This document shows, piece after piece, positions 22,873 to 32,391 of a stretch of DNA of 64,000 bases. Under the pieces are notes generated by a model. The model saw only the letters and a program-made list of their open reading frames with translations, had not been told where the DNA came from and did no database searches. Both the position numbers and the translations under genes were made by a program. Position 1 is the stretch's first letter. Each line of letters starts with the position of its first letter. The stretch is taken from NCBI RefSeq assembly GCF_000092245.1, contig NC_014166.1:372001-436000 (forward strand), given 5' to 3'. This stretch comes from Arcobacter nitrofigilis DSM 7299. Its GTDB lineage: Bacteria; Campylobacterota; Campylobacteria; Campylobacterales; Arcobacteraceae.

Positions 22873-24801
22873 ATGAATACTATATTAAATGCAATTAATT
22901 TAAAATCGAAATTAATTTTATTAATGATATGTCCACTTTTGGCATATTTAATTGTAGCAATTGGATTTATAAGTGAGAATTATACTAAATACAATGATTA
23001 TGGGAAAATGAAAATTGATATTCAGAAAAAAGCGGAACTATCAAAAGAAGATCAGATAAATTTATTATTTATGAAACAAAATGAAAAAATTGATTATATT
23101 AAAATAATAGATCAAAGAATTGAATCTTCTTATAATAAATTTATAGTAAGTTCAATTATGGCTGTTGTCATACTTATACTTTGTTTTTTATTTTTTGTTA
23201 TTATTCTAAAAGACATAAGCCAATCAATTTTTTTAATTAGAGATGGGATGAGTAGATTTTTCAATTATTTGACTTCTACAGAAAAGCATTTAAAAGAGAT
23301 TGAATTAAATTCAAAAGATGATTTTGGGAAAATGGCAAATGAACTGAATTTAAATATCCAAAAAGTAAAAGATGGACTTGTTCTTGATAATGAAGTTATA
23401 GCTGAAGCCAAATTTGTATCAAAAATGGTAGGTCGTGGTTTTTTAGTTTATAGAATAAATTCACAAGCAAGTAATTCTTATATAAATGAATTAAAAGATA
23501 ATGTAAATCATATGATTGATAGTTTAAGGTTTAATATTGTTAACTCTTTTCAAACTTCAGTAAATTATGCAAATTGTGATTTTAAAGTAAAAGCTGATAA
23601 AAGCGACATTGGGGCTATAGTAAATACTCTTCTTAGTTGTTTAAACATGATAGGAACTAATATTTCTGAATTTTTGGCAATGGTAAATATGAATGGAAAA
23701 ATATTAGATAAACACTCTCAAGAATTGTTAGAATTAGTAAATCAACTACATACAGCTTCTATAAATCAAGCAGCTTCTTTAGAACAAACAACAGCTTCCA
23801 TACATGATATAACTAATAGCATTACTGAAACTTCATCAAAAGCTGTGAATATGTTAGAAATAGCCAATTCAACAAAATCATATGCCAATGAAGGAATAAA
23901 ACTAGTTGAAAATACACAAAATTCAATGGCAGAGATAAATGATTCAACAAAAGCAATTTATGAAGCAATTTCAATTATTGATAATATTTCTTTTCAAACA
24001 AATATTTTATCTCTTAATGCAGCAGTAGAAGCAGCAACTGCTGGAGAGGCAGGAAAAGGATTTGCAGTAGTGGCTCAAGAAGTGAGAAACCTAGCAACTA
24101 AAAGTGCAGAAGCAGCAAAAGATATAAAAAACTTGGTAGAAATAGCAAATACAAAATCAGCTGAAGGAAAAAAATATTCAGAAGAGATGATGAATAGTTT
24201 TAATAAATTAAATTCTATGATAGAAGAAAATAGAAATATTATTGATGAAGTTGCCTCAGCAAATGAGACTCAAATGTTAAATCTATCTCAAATAAACGAA
24301 ACAATGAATAGTTTGGATAAAATTACTCAAGAAAATGCAAATATGGCAAGCAATACAAAAAATGTTGCAGTTTTAACAAATAAAGTTGCAAAAGAAATGA
24401 TTTATGCTGTTTCTCAAAATGAGTATGACCCAAGTGTAGAAAAAAGAGTTGTTAATTTTGCTTTTACTCAAAAACTAAATAACATAAAAATAGAGTTCAC
24501 AAAATATAAACAAGCTATATTAAATCAAGTTAATAATAACTCAAATACTATAGATATGGATATAAATCATAGAAGAAATATAGAAAAATTTATAAAGGAA
24601 TATGACTCTAAAATGAAAAGTAAAACTCAACTTTGGACTACCTTTAAAGATAAGACAGAGTTGTTAAATAAAGAGTTAAATGAGTATGGAATTTATCTTA
24701 AGAATAAAGATGAAATAAATATTTTAGAATCTTCTTCTAGGCTTGAAGCAATTTTGGATGAGGTATATGAAAATATTAATATGTTTAAAGAGTTAAATTA
24801 A
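22873..24801 (+). CDS. Methyl-accepting chemotaxis protein in the nitrate transporter operon
   Basis: 642 residues. Two membrane helices (about 13-33 and 94-113) bracket a short periplasmic segment of about 60 residues, too small for a Cache or full four-helix domain. A long cytoplasmic linker region leads to the signalling hairpin tip [32 protein letters not shown]. After it come about 140 extra helical residues I do not recognise. It starts 16 bp after the transporter ATPase with AAAGGG upstream, so it is probably co-transcribed. The small sensor region suggests it reads a periplasmic partner such as NrtA, or an internal signal (inference). Nitrate taxis is a natural guess. Confidence 0.88.
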   Translation: MNTILNAINLKSKLILLMICPLLAYLIVAIGFISENYTKYNDYGKMKIDIQKKAELSKEDQINLLFMKQNEKIDYIKIIDQRIESSYNKFIVSSIMAVVILILCFLFFVIILKDISQSIFLIRDGMSRFFNYLTSTEKHLKEIELNSKDDFGKMANELNLNIQKVKDGLVLDNEVIAEAKFVSKMVGRGFLVYRINSQASNSYINELKDNVNHMIDSLRFNIVNSFQTSVNYANCDFKVKADKSDIGAIVNTLLSCLNMIGTNISEFLAMVNMNGKILDKHSQELLELVNQLHTASINQAASLEQTTASIHDITNSITETSSKAVNMLEIANSTKSYANEGIKLVENTQNSMAEINDSTKAIYEAISIIDNISFQTNILSLNAAVEAATAGEAGKGFAVVAQEVRNLATKSAEAAKDIKNLVEIANTKSAEGKKYSEEMMNSFNKLNSMIEENRNIIDEVASANETQMLNLSQINETMNSLDKITQENANMASNTKNVAVLTNKVAKEMIYAVSQNEYDPSVEKRVVNFAFTQKLNNIKIEFTKYKQAILNQVNNNSNTIDMDINHRRNIEKFIKEYDSKMKSKTQLWTTFKDKTELLNKELNEYGIYLKNKDEINILESSSRLEAILDEVYENINMFKELN

Positions 24802-24821
24802 AGTAGAGTTTTCTACTTTAA
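24798..24821. terminator. Bidirectional terminator between convergent operons
   Basis: Perfect 10-bp arms TTAAAGTAGA and TCTACTTTAA with loop GTTT span the chemoreceptor stop and the end of the convergent lipoprotein gene. It is T-rich on the plus strand after the stem. Confidence 0.7.
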
Positions 24822-25784
24822 TTTAACATATTCATCATTGATATACATAGTATCACCAAAAGCTATTACTCTATCTTCTTCATCAAAAGAGAAATCATAT
24901 ATCTTGTCAGTTTTAAAATCATCAGAAATATTTATCATATATCCTTGAGATTCTAAAGCATATAAAGAATCCCCATATGCTAGGGCATAAAATTTAGCAA
25001 ATTTGTATTTTTTTCTATTCATAACATTTAATGAAATATCAGTTTTGATGATTTGTCCATCAATTGTTGCTAAATAAATATCTTTTCCATGGGCAATAAT
25101 ATCTCTTAAATCATATTGTTTGATATTTAAAACACCATCTCCCACAGAGATAACTTTTTTTGAAGTTGCAGCTATAAGAGTATCATTTACAACATTTAAG
25201 TAAATGATATTGTTAAATTGACTATCTGCATCAACGATGATATTTCTAACTACTTTATAGTTTTGTGCAGATACAACTAAAATCTTACCATCTAAAGTTG
25301 GAAATAAAATAAGATTTTGCATAAAATAAGGAGCTGCAATTCTTGTATCATTTGCTAAAGATTTTGTTAAGTACTCTTTAAATATGATTTTTCCATCTCT
25401 TAAATCATAAGCCATAATTGAATTATCACTATTTACTATTGCTAAAATATCATCTTTAAGTGATGCTGCAACAACAGCTGTATTTGTAACTATTTCTTTT
25501 TTATCCACATAAATTTTATCTTTTATGTTTGTAGAAAGTACTTTCCCTTCACTTAGGTTTAAAAATTGAAAACCTTCAGGTATCTTTATCTTTGAAACAC
25601 CTTTTGCACTAATGAATTGACCATTCTCAAGTGTTGCACCATCTCTATTAAATGAGACAATATCTGAATCAATAGATTTAGTACTTTTATTAAAAGATAA
25701 AGTATCTTCTGGTTCAAAATATTGTTTTTTAGAACAAGCAGTAAATAAAATGATTGCTGAAATCAAAATTAATAAATGTCTCAT
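24813..25784 (-). CDS. BamB-like beta-propeller lipoprotein
   Basis: 323 residues. The signal ends in the lipobox FTAC, so Cys17 should be lipidated. The rest consists of repeated beta-strand units of about 40 residues like PQQ/BamB blades (LAIVNSDNSIMAYDLRDGKIIFKE; DGKILVVSAQNYKVV; DIYLATIDGQIIKTD). The upstream gene, 9 bp away, looks like YfgM. The yfgM-bamB order is the same as in gammaproteobacteria, supporting a role with the outer-membrane protein assembly machinery. BamB assignment is by fold and context only. Confidence 0.7.
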   Translation of the reverse strand: MRHLLILISAIILFTACSKKQYFEPEDTLSFNKSTKSIDSDIVSFNRDGATLENGQFISAKGVSKIKIPEGFQFLNLSEGKVLSTNIKDKIYVDKKEIVTNTAVVAASLKDDILAIVNSDNSIMAYDLRDGKIIFKEYLTKSLANDTRIAAPYFMQNLILFPTLDGKILVVSAQNYKVVRNIIVDADSQFNNIIYLNVVNDTLIAATSKKVISVGDGVLNIKQYDLRDIIAHGKDIYLATIDGQIIKTDISLNVMNRKKYKFAKFYALAYGDSLYALESQGYMINISDDFKTDKIYDFSFDEEDRVIAFGDTMYINDEYVKLK

Positions 25785-25793
25785 TATATACCT

Positions 25794-26372
25794 TTATTTT
25801 GTGATTAAGTAATGATTTAATAAAGCAACTAAATCTTTAACTTTTGATGTTTCAGGGATTAGTTTTAAAGCATCTTTTGACTCTTTATATTTCCCATTTT
25901 CTGCTAAAATTAGTGCTTTATTAAATATAGCAAACTCTTTTAATAAAAAATCATTTTCCATTGAAAGATCACCTAATTTATTTACATTTTGCTCTTTCAT
26001 TGCTTTTTCGTAGGCATATAATTCTTTGAAAAACTTAGCATTGATAGAAATGTCTTTTTTAGTATCTCTTTGACTATAAAGTATTATGTCATATAGATTT
26101 GAATTAAGACCTTTTAAAGTTTCTAATGCTTTCTCATCATTCGGATTTTTCAATAATTCTTGAAAAATAATGTTTGCTTTTATCGTATTTTGTTCTTTAA
26201 AATATGAAGTAAGACTTATAGCTATTATTGCAAGTACAATTATTACAATAGCCGATATAATTATAAGTTTATATTTTTTGAAAATTCTTTCAACCCTAAC
26301 AAAGCTTTCTAGGAATTTTTCTTCACTATTAAGCCCTTCTTTTACGAAATCCATATTGTCTTTTAAACTCAT
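25794..26372 (-). CDS. YfgM-like membrane-anchored TPR protein
   Basis: 192 residues. A cytoplasmic N-terminus of about 35 residues, one membrane helix (KLIIISAIVIIVLAIIAISL) and a periplasmic helical C-terminal domain with TPR-like helices (FAIFNKALILAENGKYKESKDALKLI). This layout matches YfgM, an inner-membrane periplasmic chaperone partner of SecYEG/PpiD in E. coli. It is followed by the BamB-like lipoprotein gene in the same operon. Confidence 0.65.
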   Translation of the reverse strand: MSLKDNMDFVKEGLNSEEKFLESFVRVERIFKKYKLIIISAIVIIVLAIIAISLTSYFKEQNTIKANIIFQELLKNPNDEKALETLKGLNSNLYDIILYSQRDTKKDISINAKFFKELYAYEKAMKEQNVNKLGDLSMENDFLLKEFAIFNKALILAENGKYKESKDALKLIPETSKVKDLVALLNHYLITK

Positions 26373-26480
26373 TGATTAACCTTATAAAAAATTAGTTATA
26401 AGTGTACAAAAATTTTCATAAAATCTTACTTTTATAAAAAATTCTATATAATACAAACCTATTAAAGCACTGGGGTTAAA

Positions 26481-27779
26481 ATGAATAAATTTATATTATC
26501 AATTATAGTTTTAGTTATTTCACTAAATTTTTTACATGCTGATGTAAAAGCAGATAAAAAAGAAGAACAAAGTAGATTTGAATCATTGTCTAAATTAACA
26601 AATGTTATTGGCACTGTTGAAAAATATTATGTAGATGATCTAAAATTACAACAAATCGTAGATAAGGCATTAAAAGGTTTAATGCAAGAATTGGATGCAC
26701 ATTCAACATATATGGATAAAAAATATTTCAAAGAGATGCAAATCCAAACTGATGGTGAATTTGGGGGATTAGGAATTACTGTTGGAATGAGAGATGGAGC
26801 ATTGACTGTTATCTCACCAATTGATGGAACACCTGCATTTGAAGCTGGAGTTAAATCAGAAGATATTATATTAAAAATTGATGATAAATCAACATTAAAT
26901 ATGAGTTTAGACGAAGCTGTTAGTCTAATGCGTGGAAAACCAAAAACATCAATAACATTGACTGTTGTTAGAAAAGATGTGAGAAAACCTTTAGAAATAA
27001 AAATTGTAAGAGACATCATCAAAATTGAATCTGTAAAAGCAAAAACTATTGGAAAAGATATTTTATACCTAAGAGTTACAAGTTTTGACAAAAATGTTGT
27101 AGATGGATTAACTAAAGCAATTAAAGATGCAAAAGGTATTAAAGGAATTATTTTAGACTTAAGAAATAATCCAGGTGGACTATTAACTCAAGCAATAGGA
27201 ACAACTGATTTATTTGTAGACAAAGGAATCATTGTCTCACAAAAAGGTAGAGATGATTCAAGTGAAGAAACTTTTAATGCAAACTATTCAAAAACATTGA
27301 CAAGAGTTCCTTTAATTGTCCTTGTAAATGGTGGTAGTGCATCTGCTTCAGAAATCGTAAGTGGTGCTTTACAAGATCATAAAAGAGCAATTTTAGTTGG
27401 AGAAAAAACTTTTGGAAAAGGTTCTGTTCAAGTTGTATTACCAATTACTGCTGATAAGAGTGAAGCTATTAAATTAACTATTGCAAAATATTACTTACCA
27501 AGTGGAAGAACAATTCAAGCAACAGGTATTACTCCTGATGTAATTGCATATCCAGGAGAAGCTGTAAAAGCACCAGATATGGATTTCATGATAAAAGAAG
27601 CTGATTTGAAAAAACACTTAAAAAGTGAATTAGAAAAAGTTGATGGAAAAGATAAAGACGTAAAAAAAGAAACTAAAAAAGATGATAAAAAAATCATCAC
27701 AGATGAAGAGTTATTTAAAGACAATCAGTTAAAAACTGGTGTTGATATATTAAAAAGTTTAATAATTATTAACAAATAA
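26481..27779 (+). CDS. ctpA: C-terminal processing protease CtpA (S41 family)
   Basis: 432 residues. Signal peptide (MNKFILSIIVLVISLNFLHA), then a helical domain, a PDZ domain (GGLGITVGMRDGALTVISPIDGTPAFEAGVKSED) and the tail-specific protease core. The catalytic serine lies in NGGSASASEIVSGAL and the general-base lysine in GEKTFGKGSVQVV. A lysine-rich acidic tail ends the protein. It cleaves periplasmic proteins from exposed C-termini. It begins the transcript leading into the purine genes. Confidence 0.94.
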   Translation: MNKFILSIIVLVISLNFLHADVKADKKEEQSRFESLSKLTNVIGTVEKYYVDDLKLQQIVDKALKGLMQELDAHSTYMDKKYFKEMQIQTDGEFGGLGITVGMRDGALTVISPIDGTPAFEAGVKSEDIILKIDDKSTLNMSLDEAVSLMRGKPKTSITLTVVRKDVRKPLEIKIVRDIIKIESVKAKTIGKDILYLRVTSFDKNVVDGLTKAIKDAKGIKGIILDLRNNPGGLLTQAIGTTDLFVDKGIIVSQKGRDDSSEETFNANYSKTLTRVPLIVLVNGGSASASEIVSGALQDHKRAILVGEKTFGKGSVQVVLPITADKSEAIKLTIAKYYLPSGRTIQATGITPDVIAYPGEAVKAPDMDFMIKEADLKKHLKSELEKVDGKDKDVKKETKKDDKKIITDEELFKDNQLKTGVDILKSLIIINK

Positions 27780-27803
27780 AAAAGAATAAGTAAAGGAAAC
27801 TAA

Positions 27804-28772
27804 ATGAATATAAGTGATATTGTAGCACTTGGTCTTTGGCCCCAATCAAAGAAAACTACAACAAAAAAGGGTATTCAAGAGTTAGAAGATTTAGGATATA
27901 ATTTATTTTATATAGGGAAAAATGCGGATCTTTATACTTGCCCAGGAGATGAAGCAAAAGTATTACTTGTAAGAAGTGATAGATGTTCTGTATTTGATAT
28001 TCCTTTAAATTTAGAGATTAAAGAAAAGGGAGTTTGGCAAACGGCTATTTCAAATAGTGGGGCAAAATTTGCAGAAAAATCTGGTATAAAAACAGCTGTT
28101 TTATCTGAAAATGTAGATCCTTCTTTAATTATAGCTCCAAGATGTCAAATAATGGAGTTATGTAAAGCCTTAGAAGCCCAAATTGATGGAGATGTTGTAC
28201 AATTTGAGTTTATCTTCAGAAACTATTTAACAGGTTCTTTATTTGAAGCTACAAAAAATGGTAATGATCCTTATGGTTTAAACTTACCATCAACTTTAAA
28301 TGAGTGGCATAAATTTGAAACTCCAATCTTTACTCCAACTACAAAAGGTGTAAAAGATATTCCTCTAAATTCTCAAAATGTAAGAGAAAAATTTCCTGAA
28401 ATAATTTCTAGTTTAGAAAAACTTTTTAAAGAATTTACTCAATATGCACAAGACAATGGCATAGTTGTTGTGGATACAAAACTTGAAGTATTTGTAAATG
28501 CAAAAGGTGAGTGGATTTTGGGTGATGAAATCTTAACACCAGAGAGTTCAAGATTTATTTCAAAAGAGAATTTTGATGCAAAAAATTTCATCTCAATGGA
28601 TAAACAAATTCTTAGAAATTTTGCTAAAGAAAACAATTGGAAAGAAAAAGCAAAAGATTTAAAAGCAGGTGAAAAACTAGATGTGGAAGTTCCAGATTCT
28701 ATTAAAAATGAGGTTTTAAAAGGATATAAAACTATCCATGAAAGATTAAGCAGTAGTATAATAGATCAGTAA
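27804..28772 (+). CDS. purC: SAICAR synthetase PurC
   Basis: 322 residues, longer than the E. coli enzyme (237) but like other long PurC forms. Recognisable blocks are LLVRSDRCSVFDIPL (phosphate-binding region), FEFIFRNYLTGSLFE, VVVDTKLEVFVN and ILGDEILTPESSRF. It joins CAIR and aspartate using ATP in de novo purine synthesis. AAAGGAAA precedes the ATG, and purS and purQ follow. Confidence 0.93.
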   Translation: MNISDIVALGLWPQSKKTTTKKGIQELEDLGYNLFYIGKNADLYTCPGDEAKVLLVRSDRCSVFDIPLNLEIKEKGVWQTAISNSGAKFAEKSGIKTAVLSENVDPSLIIAPRCQIMELCKALEAQIDGDVVQFEFIFRNYLTGSLFEATKNGNDPYGLNLPSTLNEWHKFETPIFTPTTKGVKDIPLNSQNVREKFPEIISSLEKLFKEFTQYAQDNGIVVVDTKLEVFVNAKGEWILGDEILTPESSRFISKENFDAKNFISMDKQILRNFAKENNWKEKAKDLKAGEKLDVEVPDSIKNEVLKGYKTIHERLSSSIIDQ

Positions 28773-28853
28773 TTTTTAAAGAAGTTTCTTTTTGGAAAAA
28801 CTACTTCAGCTAGTTTTAGATATAATCGCAAAAATATAAATTGAAGGTAATAA

Positions 28854-29099
28854 ATGAAAGCAATCGTAAATGTAGCATTAAAACAAGGTGTTTTAGATGA
28901 TCAAGGTAAAGCAACACACCATGCTTTAGATACTTTAGGATTTAAAGAAGTTGTAAAAGATGTAAGAATTGGAAAACAAATTATTTTAGAATTAAATTCT
29001 AGCTCAAAAGAAGAAGCACAAGCTGAAGTTACAAAGATGTGTGAAAAATTACTAGCTAATACTGTAATTGAAGATTACAATATTACAATTACTGAGTAG
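28854..29099 (+). CDS. purS: FGAM synthase small subunit PurS
   Basis: 81 residues, the normal size. The start is KAIVNVALKQGVLDDQGKATHHALDTLGF and the DVRIGKQIILEL strand follows. PurS bridges PurL and PurQ in the multi-subunit phosphoribosylformylglycinamidine synthase found outside gammaproteobacteria. purQ begins 4 bp after its stop. Confidence 0.95.
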   Translation: MKAIVNVALKQGVLDDQGKATHHALDTLGFKEVVKDVRIGKQIILELNSSSKEEAQAEVTKMCEKLLANTVIEDYNITITE

Positions 29100-29103
29100 A
29101 ATT

Positions 29104-29778
29104 ATGAACGTAGCAGTATTACAATTTCCAGGTACAAATTGTGAGTATGATACAAAATATGCCTTTGAAAAAATAGGTGCAAATGTTCAAATTATATGGC
29201 ATAAAGAGAGTAAATTACCAGAGAATATTGATTTAGTAGTTATTCCTGGTGGATTTTCTTATGGTGATTATTTAAGATCAGGTGCGATTGCAAGATTTGC
29301 AAATATTATGGAATCTGTAAAAGAGTATGCAGCAAATGGTGGAAAGATTTTAGGTATTTGTAATGGTTTTCAAATCTTACTTGAAGCTGGACTTCTTCCA
29401 GGTGCTATGAAAAGAAATAGCTCATTACATTTTATTTCTAAATTTAACCATTTAAAAGTAATAAACAATAACAATAAATTTCTAAACAAATTAGAAATAA
29501 ACGATGTAGTAAATATCCCAATTGCTCATCATGATGGAAATTATTTTATAGATGAAGCTGGTTTAAAAGAGCTTGAAGAAAATACTCAAATATTATTAAA
29601 ATATTGTGATGAAAATGGAAGCCTTGCAAATGTAAATGGTTCTGTTTCAAATATCGCAGGTATTTGTAATAAAGAAAAAAATATTTATGGACTTATGCCT
29701 CATCCTGAGAGAGCAATTGAAACACTTCTTGGATGTGATGATGGTGTTAAGATGCTAGAAGGTTTTTTAAATAATTAA
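29104..29778 (+). CDS. purQ: FGAM synthase glutaminase subunit PurQ
   Basis: 224 residues from the ATG giving NVAVLQFPGTNCEYD. This start is chosen over an in-frame upstream one lying inside purS. It is a class I glutamine amidotransferase: nucleophile cysteine in GICNGFQILLEAG, and the His-Glu pair in MPHPERAIE. It supplies ammonia to PurL; purL itself is not in this window. Confidence 0.95.
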   Translation: MNVAVLQFPGTNCEYDTKYAFEKIGANVQIIWHKESKLPENIDLVVIPGGFSYGDYLRSGAIARFANIMESVKEYAANGGKILGICNGFQILLEAGLLPGAMKRNSSLHFISKFNHLKVINNNNKFLNKLEINDVVNIPIAHHDGNYFIDEAGLKELEENTQILLKYCDENGSLANVNGSVSNIAGICNKEKNIYGLMPHPERAIETLLGCDDGVKMLEGFLNN

Positions 29779-29801
29779 GAAGTAGTTTTTCTACTTCTTA
29801 A
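29775..29801. repeat. Perfect 11-bp hairpin after purQ
   Basis: TTAAGAAGTAG and CTACTTCTTAA enclose TTTTT and overlap the purQ stop codon. An A-run rather than a T-run follows on the plus strand, so it looks like an mRNA-end stabiliser or processing site inside the operon. Confidence 0.6.
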
Positions 29802-29814
29802 AAATAGGAAAAAT

Positions 29815-31014
29815 ATGAAGAATATTTTTTATTTACTACTCATTTCACTTACATTATTCGCAAATGAACCACAAGATAGTACTGATTTAACTAATAAAGA
29901 AACTTCAGTTTTTGATACTACAAATAGTGTTAAAGCGGAAGAAATAAAACCGGATTATTATCAAGAGATAACAAAACCAGATACCCAAGATATATCAGCA
30001 GAAAAAAATATATACCTAACTTATAAATCTTTTCCAAACAAGATTTTCAAAAATCAAAGATTTGAGATTATTCTAAAAGCAATAATTACAAGTGATGATT
30101 ATGACAAAATAGAAACAAGATTTATCAATTCGAAAAATATGAATGTACTAAATCCAGAATCTCCTTGGACAGAAGTAGAAGATAAAACTTTTGAAAACAT
30201 GTTTTATTTTAAAGCAAATCAAGCTGATTTTGTGCTACCAACTTTTCAAGTTGCAATATATAAAAACAATGTTTTAATAGAAGTTGAGAGTATACAGCCA
30301 AAAGAAGTCTCTTTTACAGAAATTGGTAAAAATATAGAAAACTTTTCATCAGTAATTGCAAAAGACTTAGTAATAAATGCGTATAAAACAAAACAATACA
30401 ATAATGATGAATTAATCACAATTATGGATATAAATGCAAAAGAATCTAATCTAGAAGATTTTTATATAAAAAATGTGAAAGAACAAGGTGTATCAACGAT
30501 TGATGATAAGTATCCTGAACAAAACTTATTATACTATTTAGTTTTACCAGTTCACACTAAAAAGATTGATTTTTCTTATTATAATAGTGATCAGAAAAAA
30601 TTTATAACTATTAATATCCCAATAGTATTGGAAAATGAATTAGTAAGTACTCAAACAGATTTAAATCCAAATAAAAGTAATATTTTATTTTATAAAAGAG
30701 TTGTTTTTGGATCTTTATTTGTACTGTTTTTTATAATCTTTATTTGGAAAAGAAAAAAGATTTACTTAATTATTGCCTTAATAAGTGCTGTTATCTTATT
30801 ACTTTATTCTATTCCTAATAAAACTGAAATATTAAAAAAGGATAGTTATATTTATATACTTCCTACAAAAAAATCAACAATTTTCCAAAAAACTGATACT
30901 GAACATGAAGTTCAAGTATCTATTAAAAGAGGTGATTTTGTAAAAGTTATTTTAGGAGAAGGTGATAAAAGCATGATTGGATGGGTTAAAGAGAATGATC
31001 TTAGCAAGAATTAG
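29815..31014 (+). CDS. Membrane protein with C-terminal SH3-like domain, function unknown
   Basis: 399 residues. Signal peptide (KNIFYLLLISLTLFA), a low-complexity acidic stretch, and a long beta-rich periplasmic region with a BatD-like flavour (NIYLTYKSFPNKIFKNQRFEIILKAI). Two close membrane helices lie at about 295-345. The C-terminal SH3-like segment (YILPTKKSTIFQKTDTEHEVQVSIKRGDFVKVI...GWVKENDL) would be periplasmic. I do not recognise a named family. The next gene, plsC, begins inside its last codons, so the two are translationally coupled. Confidence 0.75.
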   Translation: MKNIFYLLLISLTLFANEPQDSTDLTNKETSVFDTTNSVKAEEIKPDYYQEITKPDTQDISAEKNIYLTYKSFPNKIFKNQRFEIILKAIITSDDYDKIETRFINSKNMNVLNPESPWTEVEDKTFENMFYFKANQADFVLPTFQVAIYKNNVLIEVESIQPKEVSFTEIGKNIENFSSVIAKDLVINAYKTKQYNNDELITIMDINAKESNLEDFYIKNVKEQGVSTIDDKYPEQNLLYYLVLPVHTKKIDFSYYNSDQKKFITINIPIVLENELVSTQTDLNPNKSNILFYKRVVFGSLFVLFFIIFIWKRKKIYLIIALISAVILLLYSIPNKTEILKKDSYIYILPTKKSTIFQKTDTEHEVQVSIKRGDFVKVILGEGDKSMIGWVKENDLSKN

Positions 31015-31684
31015 AGGAATTATTGTATTAATACAATTTACAATTAGTGTAGCATTTGTTGTTATTGGAATGTACACTTTTAAAAATCATGTACACAAAA
31101 TTATAAAACTTTGGATGAGACTTCAAATATATTTTTTAGGTATTACTTTTGAGCAAGTTGGGAAAATGGATGAATCATGCGATATGGTAATAATGAATCA
31201 TCAAAGTTTATTAGATATTATTGTAATAGAACATATTCATAATAAACACTTAGCTTGGGTAGGTAAAAAAGAGATTACAAATCTAATCTTTTTTGGTCAT
31301 ATTATGAAAGCTCCAAATATGATTACAATTGACAGAGAGAACAAAACTGGTTTATTAAAACTGATAAAAGATGCAAAAGATAGATTAGCAAAAAATAGAC
31401 CAATCGCAATTTTTCCAGAAGGTACAAGAGGTGATGGAAAAACTATGGGTACTTTTAAACCAGGAGCTGCAATGGTTGCCAATAAGTTAAACTTGAGAGT
31501 ACAACCTTTGATAATAATAAATACAAAAAATATTCTTGATTCTCAAAAACTTGACGCAAATCCAGGTGTAGTTAAAATCATCTATTTAGAACCAATTCAA
31601 GCAGATAAAGCAACTAATTGGTATAAAGAAACAGAAGAAAAAATGAGAGAAATTTTAGCTAAAGAAATGAAAAAAGAGCAATAA
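30995..31684 (+). CDS. plsC: 1-acyl-sn-glycerol-3-phosphate acyltransferase PlsC
   Basis: 229 residues from the ATG giving MILARIRGIIVL, which overlaps the previous gene by 20 bp. An N-terminal membrane helix is followed by the acyltransferase motifs NHQSLLD (HxxxxD) and FPEGTRG. It adds the second acyl chain to lysophosphatidic acid in phospholipid synthesis at the inner membrane. Its stop overlaps the crcB start (TAATG). Confidence 0.92.
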   Translation: MILARIRGIIVLIQFTISVAFVVIGMYTFKNHVHKIIKLWMRLQIYFLGITFEQVGKMDESCDMVIMNHQSLLDIIVIEHIHNKHLAWVGKKEITNLIFFGHIMKAPNMITIDRENKTGLLKLIKDAKDRLAKNRPIAIFPEGTRGDGKTMGTFKPGAAMVANKLNLRVQPLIIINTKNILDSQKLDANPGVVKIIYLEPIQADKATNWYKETEEKMREILAKEMKKEQ

Positions 31685-32070
31685 TGACACTATCATGGCA
31701 AACAATTTTAGCAGTAGGTTGTGGAGGCTTCTTTGGAGCAATTTCTAGGGTTTATATAACTCATAGTATGAATGTATCCATGAAGTCAGAATTTCCTTGG
31801 GGAGTTCTAACAGTAAATGTTGTTGGAAGTTTCATAATTGGAGTTTTATTCGCAATATTTTTACATTATACTGTTTCAGATACTTTAAAATCTTTTTTAA
31901 CAACAGGATTTTTAGGGGCTTTTACTACTTATTCAACTTTTGCAATTGAAAGTTACTTTTTACTTAATACTTCAATCTTTCTTGCAGCTACAAGTATGTT
32001 TTTAAATCTTTTTGGAACAATCGTAGCAGCTGGTGGAGGATATAAGCTTATTCACTTTTTACTTAGATAA
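31684..32070 (+). CDS. crcB: Fluoride exporter CrcB/Fluc
   Basis: 128 residues, four membrane helices. Family blocks are GGFFGAISRVYI, PWGVLTVNVVGSFIIG (the conserved Asn) and TTGFLGAFTTYSTFAIES (the phenylalanine/threonine track). Fluc channels act as antiparallel dimers that let fluoride out. The start overlaps the plsC stop by one base, so it is made from the plsC transcript. No fluoride riboswitch is visible. Confidence 0.93.
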   Translation: MTLSWQTILAVGCGGFFGAISRVYITHSMNVSMKSEFPWGVLTVNVVGSFIIGVLFAIFLHYTVSDTLKSFLTTGFLGAFTTYSTFAIESYFLLNTSIFLAATSMFLNLFGTIVAAGGGYKLIHFLLR

Positions 32071-32099
32071 AAGTGCAATTTATTTAAGGATTAAGAAGA

Positions 32100-32105
32100 T
32101 ATAAT
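32100..32105 (+). promoter_or_regulatory. Candidate -10 box for tatA
   Basis: TATAAT 43 bp upstream of the tatA start, in the 77-bp gap after crcB. It would give tatA-argS its own promoter. Confidence 0.4.
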
Positions 32106-32147
32106 AACCTCTTAATTTTTAAAATAAGTTCAATATAGGAGAATATT

Positions 32148-32381
32148 ATGGGTATGCCAGGTGGTATGGAATGGATATTAATTGCGTTGGTTGTATTATT
32201 ACTTTTTGGTGGTAAAAAAATACCAGAATTAGCAAAAGGTTTAGGTTCAGGAATCAAAAACTTTAAAAAAGCAGTTAAAGAAGATGATGAAGAAGAAGTA
32301 GTTAAAGCTGATAAAGCAGATGAAATAGAAGATAAAAAAGCTGAGAAATCAGTTAATACTGAAGATACAAAAAAAGTTTAG
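32148..32381 (+). CDS. tatA: Twin-arginine translocase subunit TatA/E
   Basis: 77 residues. One short membrane helix ([21 protein letters not shown]), the hinge [23 protein letters not shown], and a charged amphipathic acidic/lysine tail. TatA oligomers form the pore for folded proteins. tatB and tatC are not in this window. AGGAG lies 7 nt before the ATG. argS follows after 10 bp. Confidence 0.93.
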   Translation: MGMPGGMEWILIALVVLLLFGGKKIPELAKGLGSGIKNFKKAVKEDDEEEVVKADKADEIEDKKAEKSVNTEDTKKV

Positions 32382-32391
32382 GGATTAATAG

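Noticed and set aside
31640-31684. A fluoride riboswitch for crcB
   Set aside because: crcB overlaps the plsC stop codon and there is no untranslated leader to hold one.
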